The notes: generated by a model from the letters alone, not told the origin. Counted from the first letter of the stretch, positions 10,069-21,465 are shown. The stretch: DNA of 64,000 nt from Aporrectodea caliginosa (GCA_020284085.1 JACEVL010000103.1:872363-936362), one strand, 5' to 3'. Numbers and translations are program-made.

Positions 10069-11471
10069 GGGCTGAACCGACGCTGTTCAACGTTCCAGCT
10101 CAGTTGCAGCCGAAGACACTTCTGGTCCGACGGGTACTGGAACGCACGTCACATGATGTTGAACACTGTGCTTCTGCTGCTGCTGAATTGTCTGGAACAA
10201 GTTCTGCTGACCGATCACAGCCCACTAGCAGCAAAACTCCTATAACAGTTGACCATTCGTACTGTCTTCAGTCACCAACACGGATCAAACGTAAGCTGGA
10301 TACAGCACTCAGTGTGCTGGTTGCTGGTAAGAAAAAGCTTAAACTTGCACAGCAGTGTAACCGACGTTTGCAAAAGAAAATAAAGAGCGTTAAAGATCTA
10401 TTAGCAGATATGCAAAAGAAGCAGCTGATAACAGAATCTGCTGAGCAGAATTTGTTATCATCTTTTGATGATTCTGCTTTTGCTCGAATAACTAGACGCA
10501 TGAAAAGTGCAGTTTCTGGGAAGTTTAGAGCTCAGTATCCTCGTGAGCTACGTAACTTTGCTTTGTCGCTACACTTTTATTCTGCTAAAGCATACGACTT
10601 TGTTCGAAGCCAATTTGGAAATTGTCTTCCACATCCAAAGACATTGGCAAAGTGGTACAGCTGCATAGATGGAAACCCTGGCTTTCATGACGAGGTCTTT
10701 GCAGCTCTACGGTGTATGGCAGATAGTCGGACTGGAAAGCAACTTCTATGTTCACTTATGATGGATGAAATGGCCATTCGTAAGCAGGTGGAGTGGGACG
10801 GTAACAGATATGTAGGTTACATTGATCTTGGTGTAGCTGTCCAGGATAACAGTAACCTTCCGGTTGCCAAAGAGGCACTGGTCTTGATGATTGTCAGTAT
10901 GACAGATCATTGGAAGGTACCAGTGGCTTATTTTTTGATTGACGGCCTACAGGGTAAGGAACGTGCAAATCTGGTTCAAATTTGCTTGCAAAAGTTGCAT
11001 TATGCAGGAGTGAGAATTACGTCGCTCACATTTGATGGCAGTTCTGCTAACTGCGCCATGGCACTGCAACTTGGAGCCAAGCTTGATGCAGAACAGCCTC
11101 AATCCAGTTTTGAGCATCCCGCAGATCCAAACCAACGAGTGTACATTTTCCTCGACGCTTGCCATATGGTAAAATTAATGCGTAATATGTTAGCAGATAA
11201 AGGAGTTTTGTTAGATGCCGATGGTCACGAAATAAAGTGGGCATATATTGAGAACTTGCAAGCACTTCAGACCACAGAAGGTTTGCGAGCAGGGAACAAG
11301 CTTCATGAGAGACATGTTCAATGGCAACAGCAGAAAATGAAAGTAAATTTGGCTGTGCAAGCTTTAAGTTCTTCTGTTGCTAATGCTTTGGAGTTCTGTC
11401 AGACTACACTGGACCTGCCACAGTTTCAAGGATGTGAAGCGACGGTTAAGTTTATTCAAACAAATTGTTAA
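10069..11471 (+). CDS. THAP/P-element-type transposase gene, exon 3 (C-terminally truncated)
   Basis: Reading through the acceptor at 10068, the frame gives the end of the THAP domain, a linker and a coiled coil (about 10280-10460), then the P-element RNase H-like core. Recognisable family landmarks are SLMMDEMAIR (first catalytic Asp), SLTFDGSSAN (second Asp), and FLDACHMVKLMRNML, which corresponds to the conserved D-x-x-H-x-x-K-x-x-R-N motif. It ends EFCQTTLDL...FQGCEAT, which in THAP9-like proteins precedes more sequence containing the third acidic residue. TAA follows at 11469-11471. With exons 1-2 the predicted protein is about 547 residues against about 750-900 for full-length relatives. 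Either a further exon was missed (a possible donor GTTAAG lies near 11446) or the gene is truncated. It is most similar in kind to THAP9/P-element transposase; whether it is mobile or domesticated is not visible. Confidence 0.88.
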
Positions 11472-12045
11472 ATATCGGAGCTGCGTTTTTTTAATGATCT
11501 AGGTACCGTATTATGACTTTTGACTGTATTGCAAAGTTATAGATTTGCCTATTCATGTACACTATGAATTATCTGTTTCTGAACATTTAAAAGTTTTTCA
11601 GAACTTAATAATTACTTAAGTAGATCTCGCATAAATTTGGCAACAATTGCCTATACTGACACAAAGAAAATTTCTATTCTCTGGTTGAACTATCTACTTT
11701 GCACTAGTTAAGGCACTTCTGAATAGTACTTAGTGATGATCACTGTATATATTGGACTTGAATACAAACTACACATTAACAAAATATCTTGTATTTAAGA
11801 TAGTACCATTGATGTTGTGATTTGTACATTACAATGTCTTTGGGTGACTGTGCGTAGAGAGACACATATGTTCTACCTTTGATATCTATTACTATTTTAG
11901 TATTTGTTAACAGTGTAACTGTTTAATTCAATTATTGTGCTTGCATTATTTGTCACAGTGTTACAAATTTTGTATTTTTGCTTATATGTTGGATTTGCAT
12001 TAAATTTGGATTTACTTATATTGTATTTTGTATCATATTCAAGCA
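11472..12045. other. AT-rich stretch downstream of the transposase
   Basis: No further coding exon that continues the P-element-like protein was recognised; I saw no inverted end matching the 5' side. Confidence 0.4.
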
Positions 12046-12145
12046 TTTATAAAGCCCCTCTAGTAGGCGAACCTTTCAGAAGTGCTCCCAGTGCATAAGA
12101 CCACAAGAAAAGAAATAGTTTATGAAAAAAGCAAAGGAGGAGAAG
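12046..12145 (-). mobile_element. LINE-1f 3' tail fragment
   Basis: The reverse complement contains CACTGGGAGCACTTCTGAAA and GGGGCTTTATAAATGC, the 3' UTR signature shared with 5152-5378 and 57163-57520. Confidence 0.6.
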
Positions 12146-12417
12146 GCGTTACGAGCTAGAATTTGAGAGCGACTAGATGGACACAACGTATTCCGAAGTG
12201 AGGGACCCATTCAGATTAGAGGCCGGAATAATACATCAGCTTGGCCCCATTTTGCCTTGAAGACAAAAATTTGGATTTTGAATTTAATGCGTTCAGAGAG
12301 AGGAAGCCAGTTGTTCAATCATGAAGGTAGAAATGTGAGAGTAGCTTATAACAAACTTTTGTAAATCTTGCTTCTATTACATCAGGACAATACTTCACAT
12401 TAAGTTCCTCAGTCCTA

Positions 12418-12646
12418 CTTTATCAGCTGCATTGGTTTCCTGTTAAGTTCAGGATAAAATTTAAATTGGCCTGTTTGACTTGCAAATCCATTCATTCACT
12501 ACTAATTCCTTGCATTCCTCCTCATTGCCTACGATCATCAAGTAGAACAGATATGGACTCGCGTGAATTCCATGCCTCTGCCTCCAGGGTATGGAATCGA
12601 CTTCTGCTCTCTCTGTATAGCTCAAATTCACTTCCTTTGTCAAAAT
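12418..12646 (+). mobile_element. Non-LTR reverse transcriptase C-terminal fragment
   Basis: One plus frame reads QLHWFPVKFRIKFKLACL, then RTDMDSREFHASASRVWNRL and SNSLPLSK. These are the standard landmarks of the end of CR1/Jockey-like ORF2 (LHWLPV..RI.FK and ..A...WN.LP). Only the C-terminus is present; an untranslated tail follows into the adjacent SINE-C copy. Confidence 0.75.
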
Positions 12647-12649
12647 GAT

Positions 12650-12945
12650 AATAATAATCATATTCTTTATTAATTCAAACCAACAAATACTGTATGATTA
12701 CAATTCAGTATGAACGGATGATCACAAGTTCTTACAGGAGTTGAGTTTAACTGTATACAGCAGCCATGCAAGGCGCCCATCACGTCCTACATCTCATTTT
12801 ACGAACGCGCCATCTCGCGATTGATGGGCTGAGTGGACTTTTGGGAGGGTAGTAGCTGGGACTATTATTACGGAACTTTAGTAATAATAGTCCCAGGTAG
12901 TAGGAAGCGATCCCGCTTCCTACTACTCTTCACGACAGTGATGCT
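12650..12945 (-). mobile_element. SINE-C copy, interrupted by a 41-bp hairpin
   Basis: The reverse complement matches 30095-30270 plus 30879-30990 and 46965-47225: head GGGATCGCTTCCCGC, core AAAATGAGATGTAG and GGGCGCCTT, tail CTCCTGTAA and GATCATCCGTTCATACTG, then an (ATT)n-like end. The hairpin at 12856-12896 lies in the head. Confidence 0.7.
12856..12896. repeat. Perfect 16-bp-stem hairpin with GTAG flanks
   Basis: CTGGGACTATTATTAC (12856-12871) and its exact reverse complement (12881-12896) surround a 9-base loop. GTAG precedes (12852-12855) and follows (12897-12900). Other SINE-C copies lack it, so it looks like an inserted miniature foldback. Confidence 0.7.
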
Positions 12946-13549
12946 ATGGACATGTTAAACTCATGATTTCTTCTTGGCTTTCAAGCATCTTCCCTCTGTG
13001 GCCGATTATCCGCGCCACAGATTCACATTTCGGCGTGACCGTGCGCGCATTACAAATTTAATTTTTGATGATAATAGTACACGTGGTGGCGTACGAATAC
13101 GAAATTTTGGATATTTACATTACAATGCCACGTGTAACGTATACAGGCTTGTTCCAGTAACCGTATCAACGTTTATAAATTATAAAGTATAAAATTACTA
13201 AACATATTTTACATTTTCTGTACTGAAAAAATGATCATATAAATAACGCAGAAGCATTTCGATAGTTTTAATTCAGCACAATTAGCCTCCTGTTTTGTCT
13301 ATAGTTGACTATTTTGTTCCGCTAATATAAAGCGCCGAGCGTTTGCTTTGCGTTTTATAAAGAAACTTACTTACTTACTTAGCATCGAATTGTGCACGCG
13401 ATTGATATCTATATTTAGAATGCATACTCGTTGGGTCAAGGTCGTTAGCGATGTGACCTCACTGAGTTCTGAAGGAAACCCACGTCATACGGGCTCTAGC
13501 GATGATAATAATATCTCATTGAGTACAACCAATAACGCAACCGTAAAAT

Positions 13550-13748
13550 TTGCACGTTATAAAGCGTGGGCTTGTCTCTGTTCAAATAGCATAACTTAGT
13601 CAATTGTTGTGATAATATAATGTAATTTGGCAATTGTACGTAGATATGAATGACCAATGGCCGTGTAAATTTTCTTATAAAAATCCAACTTCGTTCTTGA
13701 GATATCAACCAAACACTGCAGAGGATTACTTTATTTTGCCGCACCCTG
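13550..13748 (-). mobile_element. Isolated Tc1/mariner-like terminus
   Basis: 13713-13748 is the inverse of the end at 7277 (CAGGGTGCGGCAAAATAAAG, then CCTCTGCAGTGT) and is followed by TA. Subterminal sequence resembles the 7277 element only loosely (for example CATATCTACGTA near 13630), so it may be a relative rather than the missing right half. Confidence 0.65.
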
Positions 13749-14046
13749 TATATAATTATGTGTGTATCTATATTATATGTATATATAGCCTATATAAATG
13801 CAGCCATCATCCTGTTGGACTGTCTAGATCAGGTGTGTTTTTATAGAGATGCTGCTGCTACTGTTGCTATTACAACAAGAGCAAAGGACGTCTCGGCCTC
13901 GTCATGAGCAGCAGCGGCGGAGATGGAGCGACAGTTAACGGGGAAGTGCGGGCAAGCGTGGAACTGGGGTCAAGGAGCCCCAACCCCATTTAAGACGACT
14001 GCCATTAGGGGCAGAGGAGCCGAGATAGGAAGAAGACGATTTATTA

Positions 14047-14261
14047 CTGGCTCTGATCGAGTGATGCTGGTCCACAATGCGAGTCATTCGCAAGTCTATA
14101 ACACAACCGCAGATGAATGATAAGACTACGCATCCGGTGGATTCGGTGTTTCAGTATACGACAAACGCACAACCGCACTGAGTCCGATAAGAAGCGTGCA
14201 GTTGTGTTATAGACTTGTGAATGACTCGTATTGTGGAGCAGTATCACTTGTTCAGAGCCAG
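14047..14261. repeat. Foldback: 65-bp imperfect inverted repeat
   Basis: The arms 14047-14111 and 14197-14261 are inverse copies (CTGGCTCTGA..., GAGTCATTC, AAGTCTATAACACAAC) with about six mismatches around an 85-bp centre. No ORF. Probably a MITE or a transposon-end pair; no clear target duplication was found. Confidence 0.7.
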
Positions 14262-14275
14262 ACAACGTTTAAAGT

Positions 14276-14395
14276 TTATAATAATAATATTCCTCATTGA
14301 AACAATCCGGTTGACAAACCTCAACCGGTTACAGTGTACAGTTATGCAATTGAAACAACCACAAGAACACAAATGACAGAGGACATAATCACTTG
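14276..14395 (-). mobile_element. SINE-A tail half
   Basis: Matches the 3' half of SINE-A (CATTGAAACAATCCGGTTGA, CAACCGGTTACAGTGTACAG, CACAAATGACAGAGGACATA) with an AATAATA tail at its left. The tRNA-like head is missing. Confidence 0.8.
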
Positions 14396-14789
14396 GCGTG
14401 CTATGACCCTAATATATTCTCCAGTATATACCTTATTGGTTACCTCGTTCGTTGCCCTAACTAACATTGACTAGCCTAATTTTCTTTAGTAACTAACTGT
14501 TAGAGCACAGATAATATTTGCTATCTCAACCCATTTAATAACAAACTGTCAGAGCTGAGACAATTTTTCCTAACTGTTACCTGTTACAAGTTGCGCCCTG
14601 TCAGTTTGATGTTGAGATTAAACTAAATTGATTGATTGATCGAGGATAGTAGGCCTAATAGTCAGTTGGCGTTTTGTGGTGCGTATAGTCCAAGCAATAG
14701 AACCCCAGTTATCGTAAAAGTTGATCTTGCTCGATTTCTACGAATTTATTGGGAAGATTCTTGACCACCGTCGTCTGCACTGACTGGAC

Positions 14790-15012
14790 TAGTCAAGCCT
14801 TTAATTGGTCCGCGTGCCTAAAACAGTCTTCCTGCAGTTATGCAGGAAGCCAAAAGCCTTTCTGTTTTCAAATAAACAGTTTGAAATGCACGTGTTAGGT
14901 AACTCCGAGCACTAGGCATTTGCGCTGACAATAGACAGTTTTGTAAAGCATCCTAGAAGTTGCTTGCCACCGGCAATGCTATATAAATCGTTGTAATTAA
15001 ATTACAATTACT
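14790..15012 (+). mobile_element. Possible LINE 3' fragment
   Basis: A decayed frame reads LPAVMQEAKSLSVFK, similar to the SLPxxV..A.SL..FK end of non-LTR ORF2, followed by GCTATATAAATCGTTGTAAT and an ATTACA-rich tail. Weak because the frame is broken. Confidence 0.4.
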
Positions 15013-15350
15013 GTTACAATAACTCGCTTTGCGGATCTTGCTGCTGGACCTTCCTATATGTTTTAGTCCACTGCAATTTCTGCGATGTCTCATATATTTT
15101 GGGATAGCGCTATAGAAGTTTTCGACGACGGATTGCTCAACCCTCGAGGCGTGTCTTCCGGGGTCTGTCCAAGGTCTCTTGGGGACTGTTCAGGTCATCG
15201 GTCTCGACGGGGTCTGTCCAAGGAATTGTTGTTTTCGAAATGCGTCCTTGCCTTCATGTCTCAGGAAAATCCACCAACTGGTACTTTGTGCATTGGGATA
15301 TCGCTATAGAAGTTTTCAGTTTAGATTAGATTGCATTGTCTTCAGCAGCA

Positions 15351-15494
15351 GTATCTTCATCATCATCATCATTGCTATCGCATCATCACCATCAATCATC
15401 ATCATGCTATCACATCATCATCATCGTCATCATCATATCATCGTCATCATCATCATCACCAACATCATCATCATCACCATCATCATGACTATCA

Positions 15495-15526
<32 letters not shown>

Positions 15527-15650
15527 ACATCATCATCATCATCACTATTACTACCATTACTATCACAATCATCATCATCATCACCACTATCAACATTATT
15601 ATCATCATCATCACAATTATCATCATCACCACCGTCATCATCGACATCGC
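15351..15650. repeat. (CAT)n microsatellite region
   Basis: Mostly CAT/ATC units with scattered variants. Poly-His, poly-Ser and poly-Ile ORFs across it in different frames are artefacts of the repeat. Confidence 0.95.
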
Positions 15651-16040
15651 AAATAACAACCGACTTCTCTACTGCTTCATGGTCATCTTCTCTATTTTTT
15701 GTTCCCTTTACTTCGCTAAAGATTTGACGATCTTAGAAAAATCCCACAAAGCGCAACAAGATATTAGACTTTTATTTTCAGACAAAAGACAGTTTTCATC
15801 CAATGCGATTATCCGGTTGCTTTAGCCTCACAGCACGTGATACCCGACGTCTTCCTGGCTGTAGTGGCGCCGCCTGCCGAGCGTAACCTGAACGAGGCCC
15901 CGCTTGGGACTAGTGGCCCGGAAACGAATCATGGACGGGGCTTGGCAGCCGGATGGAGGTCGAACCGTAACAAATTATGTCCCGTCGGATATGCGCTTCG
16001 CTGGTCCAGACATTTCTCCTTTTCTACCCCGGACCACTCC

Positions 16041-16445
16041 CTCGTCGGCTCTACCCCTTCTTCTTCGGCTTCTTCTTCTCCTTCTTCTTTCTTCTTCTTC
16101 TTCTTCTTCTTCTTCTTCTTCTTCTTCTTCTTCTTCTTCTTCTTCTTCTTCTTCTTTCTTCCTCTTCCTTCTTCTTCTTCTTCTTCTTTCTTCTTCTCTT
16201 CTCCTCTTCTCCTTCTCCTTCTCCTTCTCCTTCTCCTCCTTCTTCTCCTTCTCCTTCTCCTTCTCCTTCTCCTCCTCCTTCTTCTCCTTCTCCTTCTCCG
16301 CATTCTTCGCATTCTTCTTTGCATAATTTCATTCTTCTTCTTCGCATTTCATTCTTTTCTCGCATTCTTCATTCTTCTTTTTCTTCTTTTTCTTCTTCTA
16401 TTTTTCTTCTCTCTTTCCCCATTTAATTTTCTTTTTTCTTTCTTT
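16041..16445. repeat. Polypyrimidine (TTC)n/(CTCCTT)n tract
   Basis: About 400 bp with almost no purines on the plus strand: first (TTC)n, then (CTCCTT)n. Mirror-symmetric polypyrimidine of this length can form triplex DNA. Overlapping ORFs on both strands are low-complexity artefacts. Confidence 0.95.
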
Positions 16446-16899
16446 CTTTCTTTCCTTCTTTATTTACGTCTGCCTGCCTGTGTTTGCCTGTCAACCTCTT
16501 ACTCTTGTTCACGAGGCCGAACTTTTTCCCTCCCTTCTGCTACTCTTTCCATAACCGCTGCAAAATTGTGCATTCCTGTGGTACTTTTTCTCTTCATCCG
16601 CCTAATCCTCTCCTACCCCTCCTGTGATTTCCTTTCCATTCTCAAGTTTCTCTCCTCGTCTTCCTCGCATCCCATTGCAAGCCTTCAGGCGAGGAGGTAT
16701 CGGACACTGTTATTCAGACAGCGTGTGGTGAAGGGAGTCGATTGGGGCTAACACCCTGTCCGATATATCATTAGTTCGTCGAGTGTGTGACTACAATATC
16801 TACTCATAAATTGCCTTCTCCGCTGAACGTCGTCATAGGCAGGTCTCACTCCATCTCTATCTCTAAACGTCGCCTTCACGAAACAGACATCTCCGCTAT

Positions 16900-17165
16900 C
16901 CAGCAAGCAACCAAACAAACAAGTTATTATATAAGCAACTAAGCAAGCAACTAAGTAAGTATGTGCAAGCAAATAATTAGGTCATTAAGTAAGTGACGAA
17001 TTGAGCAAGCAAGCAAGCAAACAATTAAGTAAGTAAGCAAGTGACAAGAGAGTGAGTGATGAATTAGTGAGTGAGTGAGCCAATCAGTCAGCGAGTGAGT
17101 GAGCGAGTGAGTCAGCATACAAGTGAGTCAGCGAGCGAGCGAGTCAGCGAGCCAAGTTTTAGCGA
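16900..17165. repeat. Degenerate AAGC/AAGT and GAGT/GAGC tetramer region
   Basis: Runs of (AAGC)n and (AAGT)n become (GAGT)n and (GCGA)n toward the right. No gene. Confidence 0.7.
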
Positions 17166-17169
17166 GCGA

Positions 17170-17855
17170 GTTCTCGCGTTTCTTCTGTGTATAGCCTACT
17201 TATCATGCACAATTTAGATCGGTTAATAAAGAGGCACTTACAATCGCTATAAAAATAATAGTGAGCAAGCGGTAAATTAGAAATTCAGTCAATCACTGAG
17301 TCAGTAAGTTTACTTCTTTAATAATTATTAAGAATAAGTAAGTATATTAATATGTTACTATTAGGAGAGTCCTTTGCAATAGGGCAGAGTTGTTTCATTG
17401 CGCCTCCAGCGACAGCCCTAGTCATCGTCTGCACTGACACAAATGCGATGTTTCGGGTGAATTGCAGACATGACCGCATCAGCGATGCTCCAACAACTAC
17501 TCTCCTCATTCAGACTCCGCAACGATTATCAATTTCACATGCTTGTCGCACAGGGATTCGAACCTCGACAGTAGAGGTGAAAGGTCTACACATCCGCAAC
17601 GAGCCGTAGAGACAGACAGACAGACAGACAGAGATAGGTGGGAGGCAGACATCGACACAAGTGCAAAGAATATGAGAAATACCAATAAACGGATGCATCT
17701 AAGTTCACGCGCATTTGATGATGTCTGGCTTTGCGCAGAGAAACTCTAATTACCACCAACAGCGCAGGCCATACAGTGCAGTGGATGGGATGGTCGCAAA
17801 CAGTTTAATAAAAATGCCGGATGATAATGACTGCTCAAGTAACCCTGCCACTGCT
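17170..17855. other. Stretch without recognised gene
   Basis: Includes a short (GACA)n run near 17610. The short ORFs overlap on both strands and have no recognisable motif. Confidence 0.5.
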
Positions 17856-17860
17856 CGCAC

Positions 17861-17942
17861 TCTGGTAGTGCCAGTCGCAAGCCTGGATAGAGGAGGAGGG
17901 CGACGCTAATGATCTTTGTTATCACACAGCGTCGTTAAACTG
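17861..17942 (+). repeat. Dispersed repeat R80, copy 1
   Basis: Core GCCAGTCGCAAGCCTGGATA, then GGAGGAGGGCGACGCTAATG and a CACACAG...GTCGTTAAAC end. It matches 27079-27157, 53028-53134 and 59157-59262. Confidence 0.7.
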
Positions 17943-18700
17943 AAATTACTACTATAAAAAATGTGGCTTGCAATTCTACAATTCTCAATCATCGAGGCCC
18001 CGCCTCACAGTGAAGAACATGATAATTGTAAACACTGGAAATCCATAATGCGCTAATTGTCGCACATGTATAAAACTTCATCTCGACCCTCAGAGGTCAT
18101 TAAGTGCAGTGGAATGCTGGCGGAAGTGTTCAGAGGACGATAGAAAAGAACTCCCCGCGGAACACTTCTGATGCGCATCTATTTCGGAAACATTACTATA
18201 AGGAGCAAGGCCGCTTGCATCATCGCGCTGCAGCCGATGATGCTCTTTTACGCCAACATGACAACTTATATAGCTCCCGTATGTAATAACCGACGATTTC
18301 GGTTCTAAAATTACATCGGGAGTGACTAACCGTGATCAGAAATTCACGCCGTACACGCTTAAAAGCGAAGTGCCCATAAAACGCAGGACTCACTGTTTCC
18401 TACGACTAAACATTTTCTTTGGATTATCATGAAAGCCACATTAAAAACGAACTTTCCTCTGCTATCAGATTATTTATGATGACGACCTTTGCCACGTTAA
18501 TAATTTACAGCCATGTGCTTGTCGGGTTTCATTTTCAGATTGCACATGATTTTCTTCGGGTTGCGTCGGAATCCGTTAAAATGCGTCTAAACAATTTTAA
18601 TGCGTTCTTGAAATGCCTTCTGATGTGGAATTTTATCGGACTGTGTCAGATGAGGTCATTCAGTTGTCTCTGAATTCTTTTGGTTCCGGGTTTGGTCGAA
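17943..18700. other. Stretch without recognised gene
   Basis: Mixed composition, no domain seen. Runs into the 20-bp satellite at its right end. Confidence 0.5.
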
Positions 18701-18720
18701 AGATTCTTTCCAGTTTTTAT

Positions 18721-19620
18721 GCAAGTCTTTTGGATGTCGTATAGGATTCTTTAGGATGTCGTCGGATTCTTTCGGATGTCTTCGGATTCTTTCGGATATC
18801 GTCGGATTCTTTCGGATGTCTTCGGATTCTGTCGGATGTCTTTGGATTCTGTCGGATGTGTTCGGATTCTGTCGGATATCTTCGGATGGATGTCTTCGGA
18901 TTCTGTCGGATGTCTTCGGATTCTGTCGATGATGTCTTCGGATTCTGTCGGATGTCTTCGGATTCTGTCGGATGTCTTCGGATTCTCTCGGATGTCTTCG
19001 GATGTCGTCGGATGTCTTCGGATTCTGTCGGATGTCGTCGGATGTCTTTGGATTCTGTCGGATGTGTTCGGATTCTGTCGGATGCCTTCGGATTCTATCA
19101 GATGTCTTCGGATGCTGTCGGATGTCTTCAGATGCTCTCGGGTGTCTTCGGATTCTGTCGGATATCTTTGGATTCTATCGGATATCTTCGGATTATGTTG
19201 GATGTCTTCGGATGCTGTCGGATGTCTTCGGATTCTGTCGGATATCTTCCGACGCTCTCGGATATCTTCGGATTCTGTCGGATATCTCCGGATTCTGTCG
19301 GGATGTCTTCGGATTCTATCGGATGTCTTCGGATTCTATCGGATGTCTTCGGCTTCTATCAGATGTCTTCAGATTCTGTCGGATATCTTCGGATTCTGTC
19401 GGATGTCTTCGGATTCTGTCGGATGTCTTCGGATTCTATCGGATGTCTTCGACTTCTATCAGATGTCTTCGGATTCTGTTGGATATCTTCGGATTCTGTC
19501 GGATGTCTTCGGATTCTGTCGGATGTCTTCGGATTCTGTCGGATATCTTCGGATTCTGTCGGATGTCTTCGGATGCTGTCGGATGTCTTCGGATTCTGTC
19601 GGATGTCTTCGGATTCGTTT
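18721..19620. repeat. 20-bp satellite array (about 45 units)
   Basis: The unit is TCGGATGTCTTCGGATTCTG with single-base variants, itself made of two TCGGAT half-units. Because 20 is not a multiple of 3, the frame rotates and the array reads open in all three plus frames and several minus frames (for example 18776-19690), which mimics a repetitive protein. I call it non-coding. Confidence 0.92.
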
Positions 19621-20101
19621 GCCTTCCATCGAATTCCATCTGACTCCATCGAAGCGAACTCATGCAGCAACTGGAAGAAATCTGAGTTGATTAAACTGTC
19701 AAATGCATCATCTTGTTTTTCTGACAACTGTGATCATAAATCTGACCATTAAAGAAATGAACCTGGCTTCCACGGTCGCCATCTCTCCCTGACCCTCGTT
19801 CACCCTTCCCCGCTGCTCTTCCACCTTTCCATCTGTCACTCAATCACTGTCTGTGTCTTTATTTCTCAGCCCTTGCGTCTCCTTCTATGTCTCTGTCTCC
19901 GTATCTATGTGTGTGCCCCAACTGACTTATATATCTGTTCAGTGCTCGCTGCAACAAATACCGGACTCGATCCACAATACTTTCACTGATGCTCAGCCTC
20001 TCGGGCTTTTTCGGTGGTTGGCCCAACAGGCTTTGGAATTGGTTGCACACGGTTCTGTTGGTTAATGTCATTCAGGTCTGAACTTAAGAGTGACCTATTT
20101 C

Positions 20102-20108
20102 CACTTGC

Positions 20109-20156
<48 letters not shown>
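20102..20156. repeat. (TA)n microsatellite
   Basis: About 27 TA units. Confidence 0.95.
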
Positions 20157-20157
<1 letters not shown>

Positions 20158-20159
20158 AT

Positions 20160-20595
20160 AGCCTGGTTTCTGGTTTCACTGACCTATCGCCTTTCGACCA
20201 TGCTGCTCCAATGGATTCATGACTCCTGACTACTTTTCAATTCGAAGCGACCGTCGACCGATGTCATGTGCATCATGATAATAGCGCTATAAAAGTAACT
20301 GGTTTAGATTTCTCTCTATCACTTTTTTCTCCTTGACCCATTTCTCTGTTTGTTTATCTAAGTACCTGTCGCTGCATCTCTGCCTCTATCTCTCTGTCTC
20401 TGTATGAATATCTATCCGTATCTCTGTCTATGTTTTTTCTCTGTCCATATATCTCTATGGTTTTTTATGCTTATTGCCTCAGCCTGTTGCTTCATCTATG
20501 TGAGTCGCATTGTCTGCTTGAATATCTTTGAGCGGATCATCTTGAAAATAATCTAGCTCTGTATCCGTCTGTCTTAATCTTTCTCTGAATATTTT
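20160..20595. other. Stretch without recognised gene
   Basis: TCTG/TCTC-rich in its centre; nothing recognised. Confidence 0.5.
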
Positions 20596-20597
20596 TT

Positions 20598-20660
20598 CAC
20601 CACCACCACCATATCGCCACCACCACCACCACCACCACTACCACCACTACCACCACCCTC
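20598..20660. repeat. (CCA)n microsatellite
   Basis: CACCAC-type repeats with a few interruptions. Confidence 0.9.
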
Positions 20661-20699
20661 CACCCCCACCCCATCACGACCATCATCCACCATTCCCTC

Positions 20700-20995
20700 C
20701 CCTACAGCGCCCGGTCAAAATGGCGCCTCAAAAATCGTGATGGGCTGCGGCGCACAATGGCTTCTGTCTCCCGTTGCCACTGCTTCTGCGTCTCATATGC
20801 ACACTCGAGCGACGCTAAAGGCGCCGCCTCCTCCTCCCCCGTCTCTGGCGGTCGTGACACGGTCGGCTGGGTCCGGGAAGAACCACCGCATCGGCCGGCG
20901 GCAGCGGCAACGGCGGCGGCGGAGCGGAGTCAATCAGGCGCAGGACAAGCCATGATCCGCCGCCGCCGCCGACGCTGAGTCCACGGCGTGTTTTA
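20700..20995. other. GC- and CpG-rich island
   Basis: Sharp rise in GC and CpG within AT-rich surroundings, with GCC/GGC runs near 20890-20975 and two ATGs in good context near 20757. It could be a promoter or first exon of a host gene, but no protein family is recognisable. Confidence 0.4.
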
Positions 20996-20999
20996 CGGC

Positions 21000-21465
21000 C
21001 ATCCGTCGGAAATTTGTCGGATTCTTTCGACGCCTGAGATTGTATAGCGCCGATCCATCCGCTTATTTACGTTCGGCGGCCTGGAATCGGTTTCTTAAAC
21101 CACTGACTAATCCTTACCCTGGGGGGCTGCTGGCGGTTGAATGGCCACGTGTACAGAGTCGGCGTTATATTGTGTGGGCGATTGCAACTACTATCCTTGA
21201 CCGTTGGAAAAACTGCATGTTAGGTACCAACACTGGGCTATGGAAATGGGGTGCTATGTGTGTGCGTGCTTTTGAGGAAATGGCCATTTTCGATAATTTC
21301 TGGAAATTTCCGTCCCTTACAGATATCGCTGTAGTACTGAACTGACTTCACATATGTGACCTTTAGGGAAAGGATAGCCTACGTGTGGTTCTCTCAACTT
21401 CTCTGGTGTATACCTCTGTCGACAATAACTCGCTATGGAGTTATTACTGACAGTGGTACTTAGGC
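21000..21465. other. Stretch without recognised gene
   Basis: The longest ORF, 21040-21345 (101 residues), has no family I recognise and no supporting context. Confidence 0.4.

Noticed and set aside
7277..13748. One 6.5-kb mariner-like element spanning both matching ends
   Set aside because: The subterminal sequences of the two ends differ too much and the transposase N-terminus is not found near the right end; more likely two related elements.
15837..16751. 304-residue plus ORF and matching Arg- or Lys-rich minus ORFs
   Set aside because: They cover the (TTC)n tract; composition only.
18776..19690. 304-residue Cys/Arg/Ser-repeat protein
   Set aside because: It is a translation of the 20-bp satellite; all three plus frames are equally open, and no start context or domain favours one.
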